Positions 1 to 5,766 of a DNA stretch of 5,766 bases are shown in pieces. The stretch's first letter is position 1. Every line of letters starts with the position of its first letter. Under the pieces are notes generated by a model. That model did no database searches. It was not told where the DNA came from and worked only from the letters and a program-made list of their open reading frames with translations. This DNA is from an uncultured Acidobacteriota bacterium (GTDB lineage Bacteria; Acidobacteriota; Thermoanaerobaculia; UBA5066). The position numbers were made by a program, and so were the translations under genes. The DNA is taken from assembly GCA_937902605.1 (NCBI GenBank), contig CALFNC010000089.1:1-5766 (forward strand), read 5' to 3'.

Positions 1-182
1 AAGTTCAGCAGCCACGCGAAGAGAAACCGGTCGAACCCGTTCGCGACGACGGCGATCGCCCCGGCGGCGGCGATCCCTGCACCTCCGGCCACCAGGCCGC
101 CCCGGAACAGCCGGTCCCCGAGCGGTCCTAGCTGCCGGCTCTCGGAACTCGTCCCGTTCGCGAGGTCGGGCACGGATGTCAT
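1..182 (-). CDS. actF: ActF, second NrfD-like membrane subunit of alternative complex III (3' partial)
   Basis: Only the first 60 codons are present, and the frame runs off the left edge. The translation begins MTSVPDLANG, continues through a polar stretch (1-27), then enters a Gly/Ala-rich hydrophobic helix (about 29-47). It ends with NGFDRFLFAWLLN, which resembles the segment of ActF leading into its second helix (an arginine-phenylalanine pair followed by a hydrophobic run). ActF is a paralogue of ActC in the complex and is proposed to take part in proton translocation. The assignment rests on this weak similarity plus its position directly after actE, the usual place for actF. The ATG shares one base with the actE stop (TGATG), so translation is probably coupled. 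An AGGAG lies upstream inside actE. A different small membrane protein cannot be excluded from 60 residues alone. Confidence 0.75.
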   Translation of the reverse strand, partial: MTSVPDLANGTSSESRQLGPLGDRLFRGGLVAGGAGIAAAGAIAVVANGFDRFLFAWLLN

Positions 183-823
183 CACCTCAGCTTCTCCTGC
201 AGCTCCGGCTTCACGTCGGCGATCGTGGCGTGCTGGCTCCGCTGCAGCGCCCGGACGTACGTCACGATCGCCCAGCGGTCCGCCGGCGGGACCTGAGCTC
301 CATACGCCGGCATGTTCCGGATACCGTTCGTGATCGTGTTGAAGAGCTGGCCCGAGGGACGCGACCTGACGAGGTCGGTGTGAAGGGACGAAGGCGGCGT
401 CCACGTCCCTTCCTGGAGTCGGTCGGCGCGGCGGGCAACCACTCCGTCCCCGTACCCCGAGAGGCCGTGGCAGGGCGCGCAGAAAATGTCGTACCGCTCC
501 TGGCCCCGCTTCACGAGTTGCGGCGTCACCGGCATCGGCGGCACATCGACAAACGCCTCACCTTCTAGACCCGTCTCGAGCACGGGGTTCGTGGAGAGGC
601 TGCCCCGCGCCACGGTCCCGGCAACGGGCGGGCGCATCGCTCGTCCGTCCGCGAAGAGCGGGCTGCCGGACTGCCCCACGAGCTTGGGCTGCTTGGCCAT
701 GTTCGTCACGACGACCCACCGCGGGAGGGCTGACGTCGTGGCCCGCGACCGCCAGATGAGAGCGATGGGCACGAGGGCGAGGGTGGTCAGGACGACGGCG
801 ATGCCGGCGAGGATGCGCGTCAT
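182..823 (-). CDS. actE: ActE, monohaem cytochrome c subunit of alternative complex III
   Basis: This 213-residue protein is the membrane-attached monohaem cytochrome c of ACIII. It is expected to pass electrons towards a soluble carrier or directly to a terminal oxidase on the outer side of the inner membrane. One hydrophobic segment (about 4-24) should export and anchor it. The family signature SPLFADGRAMRPPVAGTVARG spans 54-74. The haem site is CAPCH (115-119), where both cysteines bind haem and His119 is the proximal ligand. Met171 in NMPAY is the likely distal ligand, and the class I cytochrome c fold ends in a helix with AIVTYVRALQ. Unlike many ActE proteins it has no lipobox: the only cysteines are the two haem-binding ones, so anchoring probably relies on an uncleaved helix. 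The start lies 3 bases after the actC-D stop, with a G-rich ribosome-binding site inside the end of that gene. Confidence 0.93.
   Translation of the reverse strand: MTRILAGIAVVLTTLALVPIALIWRSRATTSALPRWVVVTNMAKQPKLVGQSGSPLFADGRAMRPPVAGTVARGSLSTNPVLETGLEGEAFVDVPPMPVTPQLVKRGQERYDIFCAPCHGLSGYGDGVVARRADRLQEGTWTPPSSLHTDLVRSRPSGQLFNTITNGIRNMPAYGAQVPPADRWAIVTYVRALQRSQHATIADVKPELQEKLR
194..198 (-). promoter_or_regulatory. Probable ribosome-binding site of actF
   Basis: AGGAG lies 11 bases before the ATG at 182, inside the 3' end of actE. The spacing is slightly long, but the TGATG stop-start overlap would assist initiation. Confidence 0.5.
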
Positions 824-826
824 CGT

Positions 827-2896
827 CTATTCCCCCACCGTCTCGACGTGGACGGCTCCGAGCGACGTAAGGAGCGCCTCCGTCTCCCGGGCATCGAAGC
901 AGGGGTCCGCCTGGTCCACGCTCACGAAGAAGCGGTCGGTCGTCGCACGGCGAAACCGGTCGCTGGCAAAGAGGGGGTTGTGGAGGCGGGGCCAGCCGTT
1001 CACGACGAAGAGGCCTCCCACCGCCCCGAGGGATGCCAGGAGGACCGTCAGCTCGAACGTCACCGGGACGGCGGCGGGGAGGCCGAAGAGCGGCTTGCCC
1101 GAGATCAGGAACGGGTAATCGAAGGCGTTGGTGAACCACTGGAGGGCGAGACCCGCGAAAAGACCGGTCGTCCCGCCGCCCAGGACGATCCAGGGGAGCT
1201 TCGACATCCGGATCCCCATCGCCTCGTCGAGGCCGTGGATCGGGATCGGCGTGTGGACGTCCCATCTCGAGAAGCCTGCGTCGCGGAGTCGCTCGGAAAC
1301 GGCCAGGACCTTTCCGACGTCGTCGAACTCGGCGAGGAGGGTCCTCCCGTCCGGTGGAGCGAGGGCCCCGGCCCGCGGCTGAACTATGTCGGGCGCTGAG
1401 GCCCTGGAGGCTGGACCGTCGTGCTGGTGCGGAATCTCGCCCCAGTACTGGCCGTGGCCGTGATGAGGGCCGCGGTCGAGCCCGGCGGCCGGCATCACGC
1501 TCTTGATCTCGGCCATCGCGAACATCGGGACGAACCGGAGGAAGAGGAGGAAGAGGGAGAGGAAGAAGCCGAACGAGCCGGCGAGCGTCAGGAGGTCGAC
1601 GACGGTCGGCCGGAAGTAGCCCCACGACGACGGAAGGAAGTCGCGAGAGAGCGACGTCACGATGATGACGAAGCGCTCGAACCACATCCCGACGTTGACG
1701 AACAACGCCACGACCAGGAGCAGCCACGGGTTCTGGCGGAATTTCCTGAGCCACAGGAGCTGGGGCGCGACGACGTTGCAGGTGATCATCGTCCAGTAGG
1801 CCCACCAGTAGGGTCCGAAGGCCCGGTTCAGGAAGACGAACCGCTCCGTCGGGTTCCCGCTGTACCACGCGGTGAAGAACTCCATGGCGTATGAGTACCC
1901 GAGCATCGTGCCGGTCGCCAGGATGATCTTCGCCATGTTGTCGAGGTGCCGCGTGGTGACGATCTCCTCGAGCTTGAAGAAGGCCCGGACCGGGACGAGC
2001 AGGGTGACGACCATCGCGAAGCCGCCGAAGATCGCGCCCGCGACGAAGTAGGGCGGGAAGATCGTCGTGTGCCACCCGGGGAGCAGCGACGCGGCGAAGT
2101 CGAAGCTGACGACCGAGTGGACCGACAGCACGAGCGGGGTCGCGAGAGCTGCCAGCAGCAGGTAAACCCGCTCGTAGTGGTGCCACTGGCGGCCGGAGCC
2201 GGTCCACCCCATCGCCAGGACCCCGTAAGCGATCTGGCGGCCCTTCGTGGTCGCCCGGTCGCGAAGCGTCGCGAGGTCGGGGAGCATCCCGACGTACCAG
2301 AAGAGCAGCGAGACGATGAAGTAGGTGCTGACCGCGAAGACGTCCCAGAGAAGCGGACTCCGGAAGTTCGGCCACATCGCCATCTGGTTCGGGATCGGGA
2401 AGAGCCAGTAGGCGAGCCAGGGCCGGCCGATGTGGATGGCCGGAAAGACGCCGGCGCACATGACCGCGAAGATCGTCATCGCCTCAGCGAACCGGTTGAT
2501 CCCTGTCCGCCACTTCTGCCGGAAGAGGAACAGGATCGCCGAGATGAGCGTCCCCGCGTGGCCGATGCCGACCCAGAAGACGAAGTTCGTGATGTCGAAC
2601 GCCCAGCCGACGGGGATGTTGAGGCCCCAGACGCCGATGCCCCGCATGAAAAGGTATCCGATCATCGCGAAGAAGACGGCGGCCAGCGTGGCCGAGATGC
2701 CGAACGCGACGTACCAGGCCTTGGGCGGCCGCGGCTGCTCGACGATCTCGCAGACCTTGTCGGTGATGGTCGAGAAGTCGTGAGTCCCCAGGACGAGGGG
2801 CGCCCGCCGGGTCGGGTCGTCCGGTGCGTTGTCCACGAGCGGGAGAACAGGAGTGTTCATGCTGGCGCCCGTGCTCATGCTGGCGCCCGCGCTCAT
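827..2896 (-). CDS. actCD: ActC-ActD fusion: NrfD-like quinol-binding membrane subunit joined to DUF3341 subunit
   Basis: This 689-residue frame joins two ACIII subunits that are normally separate. Residues 1-470 are ActC, of the NrfD/PsrC family, with about ten hydrophobic helices (for example 61-84, 99-125, 136-156, 184-204, and a last one ending near 467). ActC is the integral subunit thought to bind quinol and take part in proton handling. Polar residues of the kind typical for this role include Asp101, His113 in GIGHAGT, Glu138 and His155. Residues 471-515 are a low-complexity, His-rich linker (His478, 479, 481, 490, 492). Residues 516-689 are ActD (DUF3341), recognisable from LLAEFDD, YTP-like HTPIPIHGL, two helices (about 568-588 and 609-632) with PVTFELTVL, and DRFF near the end. 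The start at 2896 is preferred because AAAGGAG lies 5 bases upstream; Met7 and Met13 are alternative starts without such a site. The family assignments are firm. Whether the product stays fused in the cell is inference. Confidence 0.93.
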   Translation of the reverse strand: MSAGASMSTGASMNTPVLPLVDNAPDDPTRRAPLVLGTHDFSTITDKVCEIVEQPRPPKAWYVAFGISATLAAVFFAMIGYLFMRGIGVWGLNIPVGWAFDITNFVFWVGIGHAGTLISAILFLFRQKWRTGINRFAEAMTIFAVMCAGVFPAIHIGRPWLAYWLFPIPNQMAMWPNFRSPLLWDVFAVSTYFIVSLLFWYVGMLPDLATLRDRATTKGRQIAYGVLAMGWTGSGRQWHHYERVYLLLAALATPLVLSVHSVVSFDFAASLLPGWHTTIFPPYFVAGAIFGGFAMVVTLLVPVRAFFKLEEIVTTRHLDNMAKIILATGTMLGYSYAMEFFTAWYSGNPTERFVFLNRAFGPYWWAYWTMITCNVVAPQLLWLRKFRQNPWLLLVVALFVNVGMWFERFVIIVTSLSRDFLPSSWGYFRPTVVDLLTLAGSFGFFLSLFLLFLRFVPMFAMAEIKSVMPAAGLDRGPHHGHGQYWGEIPHQHDGPASRASAPDIVQPRAGALAPPDGRTLLAEFDDVGKVLAVSERLRDAGFSRWDVHTPIPIHGLDEAMGIRMSKLPWIVLGGGTTGLFAGLALQWFTNAFDYPFLISGKPLFGLPAAVPVTFELTVLLASLGAVGGLFVVNGWPRLHNPLFASDRFRRATTDRFFVSVDQADPCFDARETEALLTSLGAVHVETVGE
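831..836 (-). promoter_or_regulatory. Probable ribosome-binding site of actE
   Basis: GGGGGA lies 7-8 bases before the actE ATG at 823 and within the last codons of actC-D. It is an imperfect Shine-Dalgarno sequence. The 3-base gap between the genes suggests that re-initiation by ribosomes finishing actC-D may contribute. Confidence 0.5.
2861..2896 (-). repeat. 18-bp tandem repeat spanning the actC-D start codon
   Basis: Two adjacent 18-base copies (2879-2896 and 2861-2878 on the minus strand) differ at one base and encode MSAGAS then MSTGAS. A third, degenerate partial unit begins at 2860 (MNT). Because the unit is a multiple of three, gain or loss of a copy keeps the reading frame and changes only the length of the cytoplasm-side N-terminal tail. 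Each copy carries its own ATG, but only the first has a good ribosome-binding site. Confidence 0.9.
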
Positions 2897-5766
2897 ACCG
2901 ACTCCTTTGCGACGCCGGCAGGGTTCTTGAGCCGCGCCAGGTAGCGGTTCCGAGGCTTGACGTTCAGCTCGCCGAGCATCGCGTAGGAGCGCTCGTCCTT
3001 GTGAAGCTTCGCGACGCGGCTCGACGGGTCTTTCAGGTCGCCGAAGACGATGGCCTGCGTCGGGCAGGTCTGGGCGCACGCCGGGACGATCTCTCCGTCG
3101 AGGAGCGGACGGCGCTCGTTCTTGGCGGCGATCTTGACCGCTTCGATCCGCTGGACGCAGAACGTGCACTTCTCCATGACGCCGCGGGAGCGGATGGTCA
3201 CTTCGGGGTTGTAGACCATCTTCTGGATCTGAGGCACGTCCGGGAAGTTCTCGTAGAAGTTGAACCGCCGCACCTTATACGGACAGTTGTTGGAGCAGTA
3301 CCGCGTCCCGACGCACCGGTTGTAGACCATCTGGTTGATGCCCTCGTCGTTGTGCGACGTCGCGGCGACCGGGCAGACGCTTTCGCACGGCGCGTTCTCG
3401 CAGTGCTGGCACGTGACCGGCTGAAAGACGGTCTCGGGATGCTCGGGCTCGCCGGAGAAGTACCGGTCGACGCGGATCCAGTGCATCTCGCGGCCTCGGG
3501 CCACCTGGTCCTTCCCGACCACCGGGATGTTGTTCTCGGCCTGGCAGGCGATCGAGCAGGCGTTGCACCCGATGCACGCCGAGAGGTCGATGGCCATCCC
3601 CCACTGGTGGTCGCCCTTGTACGTCAGCTCGGTGAAGAGGGCGAGCGAGGCCGGCTCCTCTCCCATCTTCCGGGCGAAGTCGGGCTCCGCCCGGTAGACC
3701 GGAAGGGTTCCTTCCCGGACGAGCTGTCCGACCCTCCTGCCGCGCTCCTCGAAGCCGATCTTGTCGATCGCGTGGTGGTCCTGCGTGCAGGCCAGCGGAT
3801 GGCTCCTGCCGGTGCGCGACACCTCGAGGCCTGAGGCCGCCCAGAGCGCCCGGCTCGACCGGAGGAGATAGGAGTTGAAGCCGGCGCCGTTCCCTACCTT
3901 CCCCGCGGCCGTCCGGCCGTAGCCGAACGGGAGGACGACGGTCCCGGGCGCTACGCCGGGAAGGAGATAGGCAGCCACCTCGAGGTTCCGACCGCCGGCC
4001 GTAAGACGGACGACGTCTCCGTGCTTGACCCCAGCGGCGTCGGCATCCGCCGGCGCGAAGCAGGCGGCGTTGTCCCAGGTGATCCGGGTGAGCGGATCCG
4101 GAAGCTCCTGCAGCCAGGCGCTGTTCGAAAAGCGCCCGTCCCAGACGCTCGAGTCGGCCGAGAAGAGGAGCTCCAGGCCGGTGGCCGGCGGCGACGCGAG
4201 CAGCGCCGCGAGCTCTTTCGAGACGGCGGCGTCGTCCACTTTCGGCGCGGAAACTGGGGTGAAGGCGCCCCCCACCAGGACGCCGTCGTGGAGCGTCCGC
4301 TTCCAGGCCACTTCCTTGTCCGCGGCCTTCGTCAGGCCGGCGACGGTGGCGCGGACGACGTCGTACGCGGTGGCGTTCGGCTCGCCGAGCGCGACCGAGA
4401 GGATCTCGACGGGGGTCTTCCCACCGTAGAGCGCTTCGATCAGCGGCTGCTGGACCGACACCGTCCCGTCCCACCCGCGGACGTCGCCCCAGCTCTCGAG
4501 CGGGTGCGCACGGGGCACGTGCCAGCGGCTCGTCCTCGACGTCTCGTTCTCGTACGTACTGAGGTGGACCGAGGTCCCGGCCTTCGCGAGGGCTCTCCCG
4601 AAGTCGAGGTCCACCGGGGCGTCGTAGACCGGGTTCCCGCCCAAAATCACGAGCGTGTCGACGCTCCCCTCGTGAAGCGCTGCGACGAGATCCTGCAGCG
4701 CCGCGCCCTGACCCCGCGACGGGGACGCTCCCCGCGCCTCGGCTTCCACGTAACGGACCACGCTCCCGGCGTTGCCGAGGGCGATATTGAGGGCGTGGAC
4801 GGCCGCGTGGACTCCGGGAGGCTGACTGGGCCCTGCCACCACGATGCTCCGGCCACGGGCCCCGGCCAGGTCCTTGGCGGCCGGCGACACGAACGCGGCG
4901 ACTCCCTTCGCCAGGCCCCCAGCCGCCGCTACCCCGTCCAGAGCCGCCACACCGTGCGCCGCGAGGGCGGCCATCAGCTGGGCCACCAGCCGCGGGACGT
5001 CCCGGGGGGGAAGCGCGACCCGGTGGTCGGCGGCCGCGCCGGTCAGAGAAAGGCCCGACTCGGCCACATAGAGACGGTTCATCTTCCCGTCCACCGCGCG
5101 CCGCCCGGAGGCGAAGTCCCGTGCCTGGCGAATCGCGTTCGGGTGGAAGAAGAGGAAATCGTCGCCGATCGAGACGATGACGTCGGCCTTGGAGAAGTCG
5201 ACCACGGGGCGGAGCGGCGAGCCGAACGCCAGTCGGGTCCCCTCCCGCTCCGCCTCGCGAGAAAGTGGCTCCCAATCGGTCCAGGTCGACTCCGGGAACG
5301 CCTCGGCCAGCCGCTGTCTCAGCCGCGCCAGGCTCGGGGAGGAGCTTGCTTCCGAGAGGATCGCGAGCCCGCGCCCCTTCGTCCCTCGGAGGGCCACGAA
5401 ACGAGGAGCGGAGAAAGAGAGGAAGTCCTCCCAGGTGGCCACAGTTTCCTGCGCCGCGTCGCGACGCACCGGGTGCTGGCTGCGGTCCGGGTCGTAGAGC
5501 TCGAGCACGCTGGCTTGCGCCCATGCGTGGACTGCACCGAGGCTCCCTGGGTGGAGCGGGTTTCCCTCCACCTTGACCGGCCGGCCGTCGACGCTGGTGA
5601 CGAGAAGGCCGACAGCCGCTCCCCCCAGCTCGAACGCCGTCGCGAACTGCTGGGGCACGCCGGGGACACGTCCCTGCGGACGGCTCGCGAATGGTAGGAT
5701 CTGTTCCTCCGCCCAGCGGCAGGCGGTCAGCCCGGCCATGCCGAGGGACGCCGCCATGATTTTCAG
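2893..5766 (-). CDS. actB: ActB, iron-sulfur / molybdopterin-like subunit of alternative complex III (5' partial)
   Basis: This is the large peripheral subunit of ACIII, expected on the outer face of the inner membrane, where it relays electrons from quinol towards the c-type cytochrome subunits. Numbering is from the first in-window Met (5757), but the frame stays open to the window edge as LKI-M, so the true start lies outside. Visible first is a hydrophobic signal-like segment ending in LTAC (Cys13). Next is a molybdopterin-oxidoreductase-like domain (about 30-650). It lacks the usual N-terminal cluster cysteines, with none between Cys13 and Cys566, which fits ActB's known lack of a metal cofactor there. 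A ferredoxin-like domain (about 718-940) follows with four cysteine groups: 728/731/734/738, 783/786/791/795, 815/821/825 and 864/867/894/898. The third group reads CVGTRYC, with Thr818 where four-cluster relatives have Cys. This matches the one [3Fe-4S] plus three [4Fe-4S] clusters known for ActB. Its stop overlaps the actC-D start. Catalytic molybdoenzymes were considered and rejected. Confidence 0.95.
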   Translation of the reverse strand: MKIMAASLGMAGLTACRWAEEQILPFASRPQGRVPGVPQQFATAFELGGAAVGLLVTSVDGRPVKVEGNPLHPGSLGAVHAWAQASVLELYDPDRSQHPVRRDAAQETVATWEDFLSFSAPRFVALRGTKGRGLAILSEASSSPSLARLRQRLAEAFPESTWTDWEPLSREAEREGTRLAFGSPLRPVVDFSKADVIVSIGDDFLFFHPNAIRQARDFASGRRAVDGKMNRLYVAESGLSLTGAAADHRVALPPRDVPRLVAQLMAALAAHGVAALDGVAAAGGLAKGVAAFVSPAAKDLAGARGRSIVVAGPSQPPGVHAAVHALNIALGNAGSVVRYVEAEARGASPSRGQGAALQDLVAALHEGSVDTLVILGGNPVYDAPVDLDFGRALAKAGTSVHLSTYENETSRTSRWHVPRAHPLESWGDVRGWDGTVSVQQPLIEALYGGKTPVEILSVALGEPNATAYDVVRATVAGLTKAADKEVAWKRTLHDGVLVGGAFTPVSAPKVDDAAVSKELAALLASPPATGLELLFSADSSVWDGRFSNSAWLQELPDPLTRITWDNAACFAPADADAAGVKHGDVVRLTAGGRNLEVAAYLLPGVAPGTVVLPFGYGRTAAGKVGNGAGFNSYLLRSSRALWAASGLEVSRTGRSHPLACTQDHHAIDKIGFEERGRRVGQLVREGTLPVYRAEPDFARKMGEEPASLALFTELTYKGDHQWGMAIDLSACIGCNACSIACQAENNIPVVGKDQVARGREMHWIRVDRYFSGEPEHPETVFQPVTCQHCENAPCESVCPVAATSHNDEGINQMVYNRCVGTRYCSNNCPYKVRRFNFYENFPDVPQIQKMVYNPEVTIRSRGVMEKCTFCVQRIEAVKIAAKNERRPLLDGEIVPACAQTCPTQAIVFGDLKDPSSRVAKLHKDERSYAMLGELNVKPRNRYLARLKNPAGVAKESV
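2902..2908 (-). promoter_or_regulatory. Ribosome-binding site of actC-D
   Basis: AAAGGAG lies 5 bases before the ATG at 2896, inside the 3' end of actB. It decides the start in favour of the first of three closely spaced in-frame ATG codons. The ATGA overlap with the actB stop suggests coupled translation. Confidence 0.75.

Noticed and set aside
1537..1572. Purine-rich run (GAGGAAGAGG-like) on the plus strand.
   Set aside because: It is the complement of Leu/Phe codons in the last ActC helix, so protein sequence explains it.
558..2459. 633-codon minus-strand frame overlapping actC-D and actE.
   Set aside because: It is out of frame with the clear ActC, ActD and ActE proteins, and its translation is Arg/Pro-rich low-complexity sequence.
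2897..3169. Upstream extension of the actC-D frame to an ATG at 3169.
   Set aside because: It would overlap the conserved iron-sulfur domain of ActB by about 270 bases in another frame, with no homology. The start at 2896 has a good ribosome-binding site and matches ActC length.
3275..5524. 749-codon minus-strand frame inside actB.
   Set aside because: It is a shadow of actB: its translation is Arg/Gly-rich without domains, while the true frame has all cluster motifs.
4021..5697. Long open frame on the plus strand (558 codons) opposite actB, with other plus-strand frames over actC-D and actB.
   Set aside because: The translations are Arg/Gly/Asp/Glu-rich with no recognisable domain. They lie opposite well-conserved genes, and GC-rich codon use commonly leaves such antisense frames open.
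2893..5766. ActB as a catalytic molybdoenzyme (formate dehydrogenase, DMSO reductase or polysulfide reductase type).
   Set aside because: The molybdopterin-like domain has no N-terminal cluster cysteines and is fused to the ferredoxin-like domain in one chain. It is followed by ActC, ActD, ActE and ActF, which is the ACIII arrangement.

Overview
The window carries part of one operon, all on the minus strand, for alternative complex III (ACIII, the Act complex). ACIII is the quinol:electron-acceptor oxidoreductase that replaces the cytochrome bc1 complex in many bacteria. Reading in the direction of transcription (high to low coordinates), the genes are actB (5' end cut by the right edge), a fused actC-actD gene, actE, and the first 60 codons of actF (cut by the left edge). 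This is the family's usual B-C-D-E-F order, so actA (multihaem cytochrome c) would be expected just beyond position 5766. The rest of actF, and often terminal-oxidase genes, would be expected beyond position 1.

The genes are packed without gaps. actB and actC-D overlap as ATGA, actC-D and actE are 3 bases apart, and actE and actF overlap as TGATG. No promoter, terminator, RNA gene, mobile element or CRISPR array was seen, and no stretch over 300 bases lacks a gene. The long reading frames on the plus strand and in other minus frames look like shadows of these genes, as expected in such GC-rich DNA.

Functionally, the two NrfD-like membrane subunits (ActC and ActF) are the expected quinol-side and proton-side subunits. 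ActB's C-terminal iron-sulfur clusters carry electrons towards the c-type haems, of which ActE holds one. ActD is a small accessory membrane subunit.

The most notable departure is that ActC and ActD form one continuous 689-residue frame. No ATG, GTG or TTG codon occurs in any minus-strand frame between the last helix of ActC and the ActD domain. Smaller oddities are an 18-bp tandem repeat that duplicates the ActC start codon, an ActE with no lipobox cysteine, and a lipobox-like cysteine near the ActB N-terminus.

The high GC content and an aerobic-type ACIII suggest a high-GC, two-membrane bacterium such as an Acidobacteriota, Gemmatimonadota or Myxococcota member. The sequence alone does not decide which. 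This is a variant of a known respiratory complex, and I see no evidence for a wholly new system.
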